Translations under genes and position numbers: made by a program
Shown: positions 23,278 to 34,315 of the stretch, piece by piece
Layout: each line of letters starts with the position of its first letter
Numbering within the stretch: position 1 is the first letter of the stretch
Assembly (NCBI RefSeq): GCF_005870025.1
Contig: NZ_VATA01000035.1
Location: 1 to 64,000, forward strand
Length of the DNA stretch: 64,000 nt
Direction of reading: 5' to 3'
Origin: Poseidonocella sp. HB161398
Lineage (GTDB): Bacteria > Pseudomonadota > Alphaproteobacteria > Rhodobacterales > Rhodobacteraceae
The notes under the pieces: generated by a model
Database searches by the model: none
What the model was told of the DNA's origin: nothing
What the model saw: the letters and a program-made list of their open reading frames with translations, nothing else

Positions 23278-24162
23278 TCAGCCCATCCGCTCGGAGGCGT
23301 AGCCGCCCGGCGAGGCGGGGAAGACGACCGTCTTCGATCCGTTGAGGAAGACCCGGTGGTTGATATGGGCATGCACGGCGCGGGCCAGCACCTGGCTTTC
23401 CACGTCGCGGCCGAGGCTGACATAGTCGGCCGGGCTCTGGGCATGGCTCACCCGCACGGTGTCCTGTTCGATGATCGGGCCCTCGTCGAGCACGGCGGTG
23501 ACGTAATGCGCGGTCGCGCCGATCAGCTTCACCCCGCGCTGATAGGCCTGCTTGTAGGGATTGGCGCCCTTGAAGCTCGGCAGGAAGGAATGGTGGATGT
23601 TGATGATCCGCCCCGACATCTTGGTGCACATCTCGTCCGAGAGGATCTGCATGTAGCGGGCCAGCACCACCAGGTCAGTGTCCGAGCGCTCGATGATGCG
23701 CATGATCTGCGCCTCGGCCTGGGGCTTGTTCTCCTTCGTCACCTCGACATGGTGGAAGGGGATGTCGTGGTTCACGACCAGCTTCTGGTAGTCCATGTGG
23801 TTCGAGATCACGCCGCAGATGTTCACCGGCAGCCCGCCGATCCGCCAGCGGTAGAGCAGGTCGTTCAGGCAGTGGCCGAAGCGGCTGACCATGATCAGCA
23901 CGTTGGGACGCTCGTCGCCGTCGAAGAACTCGGCCGCCATGCCGAACTCGGCGGCCACGGCGGCGAAGGCGTCGCGCAGGGCGGGCAGTCCGGCGCCGGT
24001 TTCGGAGGCGAAGCTCACGCGCATGAAGAACCGCCCGGTTTCGGGATCGTCGAACTGGGCCGAGTCGGTGATGTTGCAGCCATGCTCGGCCAGGAAGGTG
24101 GCGATGGCGGCGACGATCCCGCGGCGGGACGGGCAGGTGACGGTGACGACATAGTCGGACAT
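23278..24162 (-). CDS. purU: Formyltetrahydrofolate deformylase
   Basis: Hydrolyses 10-formyl-THF to formate and THF, balancing one-carbon pools. 294 residues. N-terminal ACT domain (SDYVVTVTCPSRRGIVAAIATF), then a formyltransferase-type catalytic domain with IINIHHSFLPSFKGANPY, GATAHYVTAVLDEGPIIEQD and the catalytic Asn/His/Asp set. ATG 24162 was chosen for the family-typical start. Rhodobacteraceae often carry several purU-like genes linked to glycine betaine or sarcosine catabolism; none of those partners is nearby. Confidence 0.93.
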   Translation of the reverse strand: MSDYVVTVTCPSRRGIVAAIATFLAEHGCNITDSAQFDDPETGRFFMRVSFASETGAGLPALRDAFAAVAAEFGMAAEFFDGDERPNVLIMVSRFGHCLNDLLYRWRIGGLPVNICGVISNHMDYQKLVVNHDIPFHHVEVTKENKPQAEAQIMRIIERSDTDLVVLARYMQILSDEMCTKMSGRIINIHHSFLPSFKGANPYKQAYQRGVKLIGATAHYVTAVLDEGPIIEQDTVRVSHAQSPADYVSLGRDVESQVLARAVHAHINHRVFLNGSKTVVFPASPGGYASERMG

Positions 24163-24319
24163 GGGCGGGTCTCCGGCAGGTAGCTGCCACCGCCTAGCGC
24201 GATCGGGCCCGGGCTGCCATAGCCAATCGGCCCGCCGGGCGGGGGCCGGACGGAAATCCCCACTGGCCAGGCCGGGGTCGCCGGGCCCAGGATCGTCCCG
24301 AGAAACCAAGGGGGGCGAC

Positions 24320-25678
24320 ATGGCCACATTCTATCTTTTCGGAAGCTCGCAGGCGCAGCGCACGCTGAATGCGGGGGAGGTCGGCTTCGTCGCCGAGGGC
24401 GCCAGCCTGGCGCTGCAGGACGATGCCGTCGTGGTGAACGGCAATGCCGATCTGGCGATCTTCGGGACGGTCTTCAGCGGCGACGACAACGGCATCAACC
24501 AGCAGTCGGCGCAGTTCCGGCTGAGTGTCGGCGCCACCGGCCAGCTGGTGTCGCAGTCGCTCTACGGGCTCTATTCGCGCTTCACCTCCCTGCTGACGGT
24601 GGAGAATGCGGGCTACGTCTCGGGCTACTACTACGGTCTCTACGGTCGGGTGACCGACGGGTTCGGCAATGCCTATGTGTCGAATTCCGGCATGATCACC
24701 TCGGTCGTCGGCTCCGCGGTGTGGCTGCAGCCGGGCACGGGCAGCGCCTATCTGACCAATAGCGGCACGATCCAGGGCTATGCCGGCGTCCAGATCGTCG
24801 GCGACGTGTCGCAGATCACCAATAGCGGCACGATCGCGGCGCTCGGCGCGCCGTGCGGCTTCGGCTGGGCGATCTCGGGCGGGTCGGAGCGCGACGCGAT
24901 CGACAATTCCGGGACGATCCTCGGGCGGGTCGACACGCAGAGCGGAGACGACGAGATCTGGAACACCGGCAGCATGCAGCAGCTCCAGACGGGCGCGGGC
25001 AGCGACGTTGTCATGAGCGTCGGCGGGACCATGGGCGATGTCGCGATGGGCGATGATGACGACCGGTTCCGCAATGCCGGCGCGGCGGGGCGCGTGGATC
25101 TCGACGCGGGGAACGATGTCTATGACGGGCGCGGGGGCAAGGCCGAGTCTGTCTCGGGCGGCGACGGCGACGACACCCTGACCGGCGGGGATGGCGACGA
25201 CCTTCTGGCCGGCGGGGCCGGCGGCGACGACCTGCGGGGCGGGGACGGCGACGACACGCTGGATGGCGGGCTCAACAGCGACTTGCTGGTCGGTGGGCGC
25301 GGCAACGACGAGATTGGCGGTGGTCTGGGCTTCGACGTGCTGCGGGGATTCGCGGGCGACGACACGCTGCGCGGCGGTGGCGGCAGCGACATCCTGGAGG
25401 GCAACAAGGGCGACGACATGCTCGACGGCGGCGGCGGCGCCGATACCTTCGTCTTCTCGGCCGGCGACGGCTTCGACACGGTGGCCGATTTCCAGGACGG
25501 CACCGACCTGATCGACCTCACGGCGCTGGCCCTCACCGGCTACGGAGCGAGCCTGTCCGCCCATGCCGTTGAGACGGCGGGCGGCGTGCTGATCGATCTT
25601 TCGGAGACCTACGGCCTTTCGATCCTGCTCCGGGGCGTGGCCGAGGCGGATCTGTCCAACGCCGACTTCCTGTTCTAG
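24320..25678 (+). CDS. Haemolysin-type calcium-binding (RTX repeat) protein
   Basis: 452 residues, with no Sec signal peptide. The N-terminal 270 residues contain recurring NSGxI-type beta-helix turns (SNSGMITS, TNSGTIQG, TNSGTIAA, DNSGTILG), resembling secreted autotransporter-like or parallel beta-helix proteins. Residues 280-385 carry about 8 RTX nonapeptides (GGDGDDTLT, GGAGGDDLR, GGGGADTFV), which bind calcium outside the cell. The C-terminal DTVADFQDGTDLIDL region is the usual T1SS-exported tail. Export is therefore probably by a type I system, but no such genes are nearby. Start ATG 24320 with a strong AAGGGGGG. Confidence 0.88.
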   Translation: MATFYLFGSSQAQRTLNAGEVGFVAEGASLALQDDAVVVNGNADLAIFGTVFSGDDNGINQQSAQFRLSVGATGQLVSQSLYGLYSRFTSLLTVENAGYVSGYYYGLYGRVTDGFGNAYVSNSGMITSVVGSAVWLQPGTGSAYLTNSGTIQGYAGVQIVGDVSQITNSGTIAALGAPCGFGWAISGGSERDAIDNSGTILGRVDTQSGDDEIWNTGSMQQLQTGAGSDVVMSVGGTMGDVAMGDDDDRFRNAGAAGRVDLDAGNDVYDGRGGKAESVSGGDGDDTLTGGDGDDLLAGGAGGDDLRGGDGDDTLDGGLNSDLLVGGRGNDEIGGGLGFDVLRGFAGDDTLRGGGGSDILEGNKGDDMLDGGGGADTFVFSAGDGFDTVADFQDGTDLIDLTALALTGYGASLSAHAVETAGGVLIDLSETYGLSILLRGVAEADLSNADFLF

Positions 25679-25851
25679 GGCGTCCCGGGCAGGGAATCGC
25701 CGGTCCTCCGCCGCCCGGGTTGCAGCCGCGGCGGGGGCTGACTACCTGCTGGGCGGGGGAGGTGCCCCAGGGCGGCGGCGCGGAAATCGCGGGCCCCGCA
25801 GGCAGATGGGCGGGGCGCAGGACGATGCAGCGGATTTTGCCCGCCGGCGGA

Positions 25852-25881
25852 CTTGACATGCGGGGGAGGTCGTGACTACCT
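25852..25881 (+). promoter_or_regulatory. groESL promoter (sigma-70 or RpoH-like)
   Basis: TTGACA at 25853-25858, 17 nt, then CTACCT at 25876-25881. The CTTGACA context and C-rich -10 also suit alphaproteobacterial heat-shock sigma factor promoters. The CIRCE operator starts 10 nt downstream. Confidence 0.65.
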
Positions 25882-25890
25882 CTCGCCGTG

Positions 25891-25917
25891 TTGGCACTCA
25901 CCGGAGGCGAGTGCTAA
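25891..25917. promoter_or_regulatory. CIRCE operator (HrcA binding site)
   Basis: TTGGCACTC, nine bases, GAGTGCTAA: one mismatch to the CIRCE consensus TTAGCACTC-N9-GAGTGCTAA. It lies 35 nt before groES and overlaps or follows the transcription start, as expected for HrcA repression of groESL. Confidence 0.95.
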
Positions 25918-25951
25918 AAGCGTCATAAACTCTGAGACAGGAGAGTCAGAG

Positions 25952-26245
25952 ATGGCATTCACGCCGCTGCATGACCGTGTTCTCGTCAAGCGTGTCGAGA
26001 GCGAAGAGAAAACCAAAGGTGGCCTGATCATCCCCGACAGCGCGAAAGAAAAGCCGGCCGAAGGCCTGGTTGTCGCCTGCGGCGAAGGCGCACGCAAGGA
26101 TTCCGGCGAGCTGATCGCCATGTCCGTGAAAACCGGCGACAAGGTGCTGTTCGGCAAGTGGTCCGGCACCGAAGTCACGATCGACGGCGAAGAGCTGCTG
26201 ATCATGAAGGAAAGCGACATTCTCGGCATCACCGAAGCTGCGTAA
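25952..26245 (+). CDS. groES: Co-chaperonin GroES
   Basis: Lid of the GroEL folding chamber. 97 residues, normal. N-terminal [21 protein letters not shown], mobile-loop region, C-terminal ESDILGI. Controlled by the CIRCE operator immediately upstream. groEL follows after 60 nt. Confidence 0.98.
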   Translation: MAFTPLHDRVLVKRVESEEKTKGGLIIPDSAKEKPAEGLVVACGEGARKDSGELIAMSVKTGDKVLFGKWSGTEVTIDGEELLIMKESDILGITEAA

Positions 26246-26299
26246 GCGGCCGGCTGCCTGAGACCTTTCCAATCAACCTAGACCAACCGAACGGAGTGA

Positions 26300-27946
<1,647 letters not shown>

Positions 27947-28034
27947 GACCGGGCTCCTTCGGGAAACCGGTCCGGCAACCGGCGGTTGCCTCCGCAAGGG
28001 GGCAGTCCTCCGGGCGCTAGCCGCATCGATCCGG

Positions 28035-28063
28035 AAAGGGTCGCCCTCGGGCGGCCCTTTCTG
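28035..28063 (+). terminator. Intrinsic terminator downstream of groEL
   Basis: 12-bp stem AAAGGGTCGCCC / GGGCGGCCCTTT with one G-U pair, then a short T-containing tail, about 90 nt after the groEL stop. Confidence 0.75.
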
Positions 28064-28225
28064 CATTTGCGCCGCACTGCGCCGGGCAGGGGGCGCGGCC
28101 GGGCCGGGCAAGCGCGTCCTGCGGCATCACTATCCCGCAAGGGGCCGAATTCGCCGCTTGAAACTTGGACTCCGGCCCCTTTAGCTGTGGGCGACCCGGA
28201 CAGACTTTCCCGAACGGAGGCCTCC

Positions 28226-30145
28226 ATGACGCGAATCCGACCCGATGCTGCCGCCGCCCTGCCTGCAAGAGAGCGGGGGCGCAGGACTGGCCGGATCCTC
28301 GGGGCCTCGGCGCTGGCGCTGATCGCCGCCGGCCCGCTGGCGGCGCAGGAGGACCAGGAGGTCACCGAGAGCTACGGCTATTCCAGCTTCGGCGAGCTGA
28401 AGTACCCGGCGGATTTCGACCATCTCGACTATGTCAATCCGGACGCGCCGAAGGGCGGCGAGATCTCGATCTGGGCGCAGGGCAGCTTCGACAGCTTCAA
28501 CCAGTACGCGATCGCGGGCGTGCCGGCGGCGCTGAACACGATCGGCTCGGAACGGATCATGACCTCCTTCGCGGATGATCCCTACGGGCTCTACTGCCTG
28601 ATGTGCACCTCGCTGGAATACCCCGCGGACCTCAGCTGGGTGATCTTCCATCTGCGCGACGACGTCACCTTCCAGGACGGCACGCCGATGACGGCCGAGG
28701 ACATCGCCTTCACCTCGAACCTGTTCATGACCCAGGGCATCCCGGAATACCGCCGCATCGTGGAGAACTTCTACGACAAGGTGGAGGTGATCGACCCCTA
28801 CACGATCAAGTTCACCTTCAATCCCGAAAGCTCGGTGCGCGACCGGATCGGCCTGGCGGGCTCGACCCCGGCCTTCTCGAAGAAATGGTTCGAGGAGCGC
28901 GGCCAGCGGCTCGACGAGTCGACGCTGGAGCCGTTCATGTCGACCGGCGCCTACATGCTCGACAGCTACGACTTCAACCGCCGCGTGGTCTACAAGCGCA
29001 ATCCCGACTACTGGGCCGAGGATCTGCCGGTCTCCAAGGGGCGCAACAATTTCGACCGCATCCGCGTCGAGTACTTCGCCGACACCTCTGCCGCCTTCGA
29101 GGGGTTCAAGTCGGGCGAGTACACCTTCCGGATCGAGGACAAGGCGCAGAACTGGGCCGAGAGCTACAATTTCCCCAATGTCCAGAACGGCGCCGTGAAG
29201 CAGGAAGAGATCGCCGACGGCAATGTCGGCTACCACCTGGCCTGGGTGTTCAATCTCGACCGTCCGAAATGGCAGGACAAGCGGGTCCGCGAAGCGATCA
29301 GCCTCGCCTTCAACTTCGAATGGACCAACCGGACGATCTTCTACGATCTCTACAAGCAGCCGGTGTCGTTCTGGGACGGCACCGACCTGGCCGCGACCGG
29401 TACGCCCTCGGAGGGCGAGGCCGCGCTCCTGCAGCCGCTGGTCGAGGAGGGGCTCTTCGGCGAGGACATCCTGACCGGCGAGGCAGTGGCCCCCGCCGCG
29501 CATGAGCCCGACAGCAACCGGCTGTCGCGCCGGACGCTGCGCGAGGCCGGGAACCTGCTGGAGGAGGCGGGCTGGAAGATCGGCGATGACGGCATCCGCC
29601 GCAATGCCGAGGGCCAGCCGCTGGAGCTGGTCATCATCCAGACCAACCCGACCTATGACCGCATGGTGAACCCGTTCCTGCAGAACCTGCAGCTGATGGG
29701 CATCCAGGGCCGGCTGGAGCGGGTCGACACCTCGCAATATGTCGAGCGCCGCCGCTCGGGCAATTTCGACCTCGCCAACCAGGGCTTCACGATGGATTTC
29801 GAGCCGTCGCTGGGCCTCTACCAGTGGTTCGGCTCGCAGACCGCCGACAACAGCTCGCGCAACCTGATGCGGCTGCGCGACGAGGGCGTCGACCGGCTGA
29901 TCGCCACGGCGGTCGGCGCGACATCGCTCGAGGATCTGAAGACCGCGACGCGGGCGCTCGACCGGGCGCTGCGCTACACCCGCTTCGACATCCCGCTGTG
30001 GTACAACGACAAGAGCTTCGTGGCCTATTACGACATCTACGGCCATCCCGGCACCATGCCGCCGCTCGATCTCGGCCAGTTCGATTTCTGGTGGTACGAC
30101 CAGGAGAAGGCCGATGCCCTCAAAGCCAAGGGGGTCCTGAGGTAG
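28226..30145 (+). CDS. yejA: Peptide ABC transporter substrate-binding protein YejA
   Basis: Periplasmic solute-binding protein (SBP family 5) of a Yej-type oligopeptide/microcin C importer. 639 residues. N-terminal twin-Arg-like basic stretch and hydrophobic segment [18 protein letters not shown], cleaved after AQ. The SBP_bac_5 signature region has [24 protein letters not shown] near residue 75, typical of YejA. Followed by yejB, yejE, a small membrane protein gene and yejF on the same strand. Confidence 0.92.
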   Translation: MTRIRPDAAAALPARERGRRTGRILGASALALIAAGPLAAQEDQEVTESYGYSSFGELKYPADFDHLDYVNPDAPKGGEISIWAQGSFDSFNQYAIAGVPAALNTIGSERIMTSFADDPYGLYCLMCTSLEYPADLSWVIFHLRDDVTFQDGTPMTAEDIAFTSNLFMTQGIPEYRRIVENFYDKVEVIDPYTIKFTFNPESSVRDRIGLAGSTPAFSKKWFEERGQRLDESTLEPFMSTGAYMLDSYDFNRRVVYKRNPDYWAEDLPVSKGRNNFDRIRVEYFADTSAAFEGFKSGEYTFRIEDKAQNWAESYNFPNVQNGAVKQEEIADGNVGYHLAWVFNLDRPKWQDKRVREAISLAFNFEWTNRTIFYDLYKQPVSFWDGTDLAATGTPSEGEAALLQPLVEEGLFGEDILTGEAVAPAAHEPDSNRLSRRTLREAGNLLEEAGWKIGDDGIRRNAEGQPLELVIIQTNPTYDRMVNPFLQNLQLMGIQGRLERVDTSQYVERRRSGNFDLANQGFTMDFEPSLGLYQWFGSQTADNSSRNLMRLRDEGVDRLIATAVGATSLEDLKTATRALDRALRYTRFDIPLWYNDKSFVAYYDIYGHPGTMPPLDLGQFDFWWYDQEKADALKAKGVLR

Positions 30146-30152
30146 GCCGGCC

Positions 30153-31247
30153 ATGGGAAGCTACATCCTGCGGCGCCTGGCGCTGATCATCCCGACCCTG
30201 ATCGGGATCATGCTGATCAATTTCGTCCTGACCCAGTTCGTCCCCGGCGGACCGGTGGAGCAGATCATCGCCCGCATCGAAGGGCAGGGGGACGCCTTCT
30301 CGGCGATCTCCGGCTCGGGCGACATGGGCACCCAGATGACCCCGGAGGCCGGCGGCGGCAGCGACAAGTACCTTGGCGCCCGCGGCCTGCCGCCGGATTT
30401 CATCGAGGAGCTGGAAAAGCAGTTCGGCTTCGACAAGCCCGCCTGGCAGCGCTTCCTGACCATGCTGTGGAACTACGCCCAGTTCGATTTCGGCGAGAGC
30501 TACTTCCGCTCGATCTCGGTGGTGGACCTGGTGCTGGAGAAGATGCCGGTGTCGATCTCGCTGGGGCTCTGGTCGACGCTGATCGCCTACCTGATCTCGA
30601 TCCCGCTGGGCATCCGCAAGGCGGTGCAGGACGGGTCGCGCTTCGACACCTGGACGAGCGGCGCGATCATCGTCGGCTACGCGATCCCGGGCTTCCTCTT
30701 CGCGATCCTGCTGCTGGTGCTCTTCGCGGGGGGCAGCTACTTCCAGTGGTTCCCGCTGCGCGGCCTGCATTCCGACGGCTGGGAGCAGATGAGCTTCCCC
30801 CGCCAGGTGGCCGACTACTTCTGGCATATCGCGCTGCCGGTGCTGGCCTCGACCATCGCCTCCTTCGCGACGCTGACGCTGCTGACCAAGAACAGCTTCC
30901 TCGACGAGATCAAGAAGCAGTACGTGGTCACCGCCCGCGCCAAGGGGCTGGACGAAAGCCGCGTGCTCTACGGCCATGTCTTCCGCAACGCGATGCTGAT
31001 CGTGATCGCGGGCTTCCCGGGGCTCTTCGTCTCGGTCTTCTTCGGTTCCTCGCTGATCATCGAGACGATCTTCTCGCTCGACGGGCTGGGGAGGCTGGGC
31101 TACGAGGCGGCGATCAGCCGGGACTATCCGGTGATCTTCGGGACGCTCTACGTCTTCGGCCTGATCGGTCTGGTGGTGACGCTGCTTTCGGACCTGATGT
31201 ATGTCTGGATCGATCCCAGGATCGATTTCGAAAGCCGGGAGACCTGA
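30153..31247 (+). CDS. yejB: Peptide ABC transporter permease YejB
   Basis: Inner-membrane permease of the yej system, 364 residues, with an N-terminal membrane anchor ([19 protein letters not shown]), a long periplasmic loop and the BPD_transp_1 core. The EAA-type coupling motif lies in [22 protein letters not shown]. Starts 7 nt after yejA; its stop is 1 nt before the yejE start. Confidence 0.94.
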   Translation: MGSYILRRLALIIPTLIGIMLINFVLTQFVPGGPVEQIIARIEGQGDAFSAISGSGDMGTQMTPEAGGGSDKYLGARGLPPDFIEELEKQFGFDKPAWQRFLTMLWNYAQFDFGESYFRSISVVDLVLEKMPVSISLGLWSTLIAYLISIPLGIRKAVQDGSRFDTWTSGAIIVGYAIPGFLFAILLLVLFAGGSYFQWFPLRGLHSDGWEQMSFPRQVADYFWHIALPVLASTIASFATLTLLTKNSFLDEIKKQYVVTARAKGLDESRVLYGHVFRNAMLIVIAGFPGLFVSVFFGSSLIIETIFSLDGLGRLGYEAAISRDYPVIFGTLYVFGLIGLVVTLLSDLMYVWIDPRIDFESRET

Positions 31248-31248
31248 G

Positions 31249-32391
31249 ATGGCCGCCACCGACATGGAGATCCCGCGCCAGGGCCGGATCTCGCCGCTCA
31301 ACCGGCGCCGGCTGCGGAACTTCCGCGCCAATTCCCGGGCCTTCTGGTCGCTCGTGATCTTCAGCGTGCTGTTCTTCGTCTCGCTCTTCGCCGAGTTCCT
31401 GGCGAACGACAAGCCGATCCTGGTACGCTTCGAGGGCGCCTTCTACACGCCGATCTTCAACTTCTACCCCGAGACGGCCTTCGGCGGCGACTTCCGCACC
31501 GAGGCGGTCTACCGCGACATCGAGGTGCAGTGCCTGATCATCGCGGCGGGCTCGGAGGCGTGCTGGGACGATCCCGAGGGCGTCATCGAGGAGGTCCGCA
31601 GCGACGGCACCGTGCTCGGCGAGCCGGTGCAGCGCGGCTGGCTGCTGTGGCCGCTGATCCCCTACAGCTACAACACCGTCAACGACATCTCGGGCACCGC
31701 GCCCTCGCCGCCGGACGCGCAGCACTGGCTGGGCACCGATGACACCGCACGCGACGTGCTGGCGCGGGTGATCTACGGCTTCCGGCTGTCGGTGCTCTTC
31801 GCGCTGGCGGTGACGGCCCTGACCTCGGTCATCGGCGTCGCGGCCGGGGCGGTGCAGGGCTTCTTCGGCGGCTGGACCGACCTGATCTTCCAGCGGGTGA
31901 TCGAGATCTGGGGGGCGACCCCGCAGCTCTACATCATCATCATCGTGGCGGCGATCTTCCAGATGAACTTCTGGCTTCTTGTCGTGCTGATGACGCTCTT
32001 CGGCTGGACGGCACTGGTCGGCGTGGTCCGGGCCGAGTTCCTGCGCGCGCGGAATTTCGAGTATGTCCGCGCGGCACGGGCGCTCGGCGTGTCGAACCTG
32101 ACGATCATGTTCCGCCATGTTTTGCCCAATGCCATGGTGGCGACGCTGACCATGCTGCCCTTCGTCATCACCTCGACGCTCGGCGGGCTCGCCACGCTCG
32201 ACTTCCTCGGCTTCGGCCTGCCGTCCTCGGCGCCCTCGCTGGGCGAGCTGACGCTGCAGGCCAAGCAGAACCTGCAGGCCTACTGGCTCGGCTTCACCGC
32301 CTTCTTCACCTTCGCGATCATGCTGTCGCTGCTGGTCTTCGTCTTCGAGGGGGTCCGCGACGCCTTCGACCCGCGGAAGACCTTCGCATGA
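31249..32391 (+). CDS. yejE: Peptide ABC transporter permease YejE
   Basis: Second permease, 380 residues. Cytoplasmic N terminus (ISPLNRRRLRNFRANSRAFWS), one early helix, a long periplasmic insert typical of YejE, then the permease core with LARVIYGFRLSVLFALA and the coupling motif EYVRAARALGVSNLTIMFRH. Start ATG 31249, chosen by the tight coupling to yejB. Overlaps the following small gene by 4 nt (ATGA). Confidence 0.94.
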   Translation: MAATDMEIPRQGRISPLNRRRLRNFRANSRAFWSLVIFSVLFFVSLFAEFLANDKPILVRFEGAFYTPIFNFYPETAFGGDFRTEAVYRDIEVQCLIIAAGSEACWDDPEGVIEEVRSDGTVLGEPVQRGWLLWPLIPYSYNTVNDISGTAPSPPDAQHWLGTDDTARDVLARVIYGFRLSVLFALAVTALTSVIGVAAGAVQGFFGGWTDLIFQRVIEIWGATPQLYIIIIVAAIFQMNFWLLVVLMTLFGWTALVGVVRAEFLRARNFEYVRAARALGVSNLTIMFRHVLPNAMVATLTMLPFVITSTLGGLATLDFLGFGLPSSAPSLGELTLQAKQNLQAYWLGFTAFFTFAIMLSLLVFVFEGVRDAFDPRKTFA

Positions 32392-32690
32392 CCGGGGCGG
32401 TGCACGGGCGCATGGCGGCAATGGCCGCCTGGTACGGGTCGCTGACCATCATCGGCGGCTGCCTGGCCATCGCGGTGAGCGAGCTGCGCGCCAGCATGGC
32501 GGATGCGCCGCCGGACTGGGTCGACGAGGCGATCGCCTCGGCCGGGCTCCTGCTGCCGGTGCTCTGCGCGGGGATCGGGCTCCGGCTGCATCTGCGGCTC
32601 GGCCGCCTGCCGGGGCCGGTCGTGCAGACCGCCGTCTGGGCGCTTGCCGCCTGCATTTTCCTTCTGACATGGGTGCTGATCGGCCAATGA
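32388..32690 (+). CDS. Small hypothetical membrane protein inside the yej operon
   Basis: 100 residues with about three predicted hydrophobic segments (AAWYGSLTIIGGCLAIAVSEL, an IASAGLLLPVLCAGIGLRL segment, and [18 protein letters not shown]). It overlaps yejE at its start (ATGA) and yejF at its end (ATGA), 4 nt each, so it is almost certainly translated with the importer. I do not recognise a family. It could be an accessory subunit or a passenger gene. Confidence 0.7.
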   Translation: MTGAVHGRMAAMAAWYGSLTIIGGCLAIAVSELRASMADAPPDWVDEAIASAGLLLPVLCAGIGLRLHLRLGRLPGPVVQTAVWALAACIFLLTWVLIGQ

Positions 32691-34303
32691 CGCGCGACAC
32701 GATCCTCAAGGTCAGCGACCTCCGGGTCGCCTTCTCGCAGGACGGCAAGCTGCATGACGCCGTCAAGGGCGTGGGCTTCGACGTCGCCAAGGGCGAGACC
32801 GTCGCGCTGGTCGGCGAAAGCGGCTCGGGCAAGTCGGTGACGGCGCTCTCGACGGTGTCGCTCCTGGGCGACAACGCCCGCGTCTCGGGCTCGATCACCT
32901 ACAAGGGCCGCGAGATGGTCGGCGCCGGCAAGGCGTCGCTGCGCGAGATCCGCGGCAACGACATCAGCTTCATCTTCCAGGAGCCGATGACCTCGCTCAA
33001 CCCGCTGCACACGCTGGAGAAGCAGATCGCCGAGAGCCTGGCGCTGCACCAGGGGCTGACCGGGGCCAAGGCGCGGGAGCGGATCCTCGAGCTGCTCGAC
33101 AAGGTGGGGATCGTCGACCCGGCCTCGCGGCTCTCGGCCTATCCCCACCAGCTGTCCGGCGGGCAGCGGCAGCGGGTGATGATCGCCATGGCGCTGGCCA
33201 ACCGGCCGGAACTGCTGATCGCCGACGAGCCGACCACCGCGCTCGACGTGACGATCCAGGCGCAGATCCTCGACCTGCTGGCCGAGCTGAAGCGCGAGGA
33301 GGGGCTTTCCATGCTCTTCATCACCCATGACCTCGGCATCGTGCGCCGCTTCGCCGACCGGGTCTGCGTGATGAAGGACGGCGAGATCGTCGAGACCGGC
33401 CGGACCGCCGAGATCTTCGCCGATCCGCAGCACCCCTATACCCGCAAGCTGCTGGCGGCGGAGCCCGCGGGCCTGCCCGATCCGGTGCCCGCCGATGCCG
33501 CGGAGGTGGTGAAGACCGACCATCTGCGGGTCTGGTTCCCGATCACCGCGGGCTTCATGCGCAAGACCATCGGCCATGTGAAGGCCGTCAATGCCGCCGC
33601 GCTGTCGGTGCGCCAGGGCGAGACCGTCGGCATCGTCGGCGAATCCGGCTCGGGCAAGACCACGCTGGCGCTGGCGCTGATGCGGCTGGTCGGCTCCGAG
33701 GGCCGCATCCTCTTCGAGGGCACCGACATCCAGGGCTGGAAGTCGAAGCAGCTGCGCCCGGTCCGGCGCGACATGCAGATCGTCTTCCAGGATCCTTTCG
33801 GATCGCTGAGCCCGCGGATGAATATCGGCCAGATCATCGGCGAGGGGCTGGGCGTGCACGGCACCGAGAAGGGCCGCCGGGCCGAGGATGTCGTCGCCGA
33901 GATGCTGACCGAGGTCGGTCTCTCGCCCGCGATGATGCACCGCTATCCGCATGAATTCTCGGGCGGGCAGCGCCAGCGCATCGCCATCGCCCGGGCCATG
34001 GTGCTGAAGCCCAAGCTCGTCGTGCTCGACGAGCCGACTTCGGCGCTCGACATGACGGTGCAGGTGCAGATCGTCGAGCTGCTGCGGCGGCTGCAGGCCA
34101 AGTACCGGCTGGGCTACCTGTTCATCAGCCACGACCTGCGGGTGGTGCGGGCGCTGAGCCACAAGGTCATCGTGATGAAGCGCGGCGACATCGTCGAGGC
34201 GGGCGACAGCGCGGCGGTCTTCGACCGTCCCGAGAGCGCCTATACCAGGGAATTGATGGCCGCGGCTTTCGCCAAGAGCGAGGCCGCGGCCGTGACGGCC
34301 TAG
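32687..34303 (+). CDS. yejF: Peptide ABC transporter ATPase YejF (two ABC domains)
   Basis: 538 residues: two fused ATPase domains powering the Yej permeases. Domain 1: Walker A GESGSGKS, signature [15 protein letters not shown], Walker [13 protein letters not shown]. Domain 2: [35 protein letters not shown]. Starts inside the stop region of the small membrane gene. Confidence 0.95.
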   Translation: MTRDTILKVSDLRVAFSQDGKLHDAVKGVGFDVAKGETVALVGESGSGKSVTALSTVSLLGDNARVSGSITYKGREMVGAGKASLREIRGNDISFIFQEPMTSLNPLHTLEKQIAESLALHQGLTGAKARERILELLDKVGIVDPASRLSAYPHQLSGGQRQRVMIAMALANRPELLIADEPTTALDVTIQAQILDLLAELKREEGLSMLFITHDLGIVRRFADRVCVMKDGEIVETGRTAEIFADPQHPYTRKLLAAEPAGLPDPVPADAAEVVKTDHLRVWFPITAGFMRKTIGHVKAVNAAALSVRQGETVGIVGESGSGKTTLALALMRLVGSEGRILFEGTDIQGWKSKQLRPVRRDMQIVFQDPFGSLSPRMNIGQIIGEGLGVHGTEKGRRAEDVVAEMLTEVGLSPAMMHRYPHEFSGGQRQRIAIARAMVLKPKLVVLDEPTSALDMTVQVQIVELLRRLQAKYRLGYLFISHDLRVVRALSHKVIVMKRGDIVEAGDSAAVFDRPESAYTRELMAAAFAKSEAAAVTA

Positions 34304-34315
34304 GGGGCCGGGCCC

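Noticed and set aside
25160..25480. Repeated GGCGACGAC words as a DNA tandem repeat or CRISPR
   Set aside because: They encode the RTX nonapeptides and vary in sequence and spacing.
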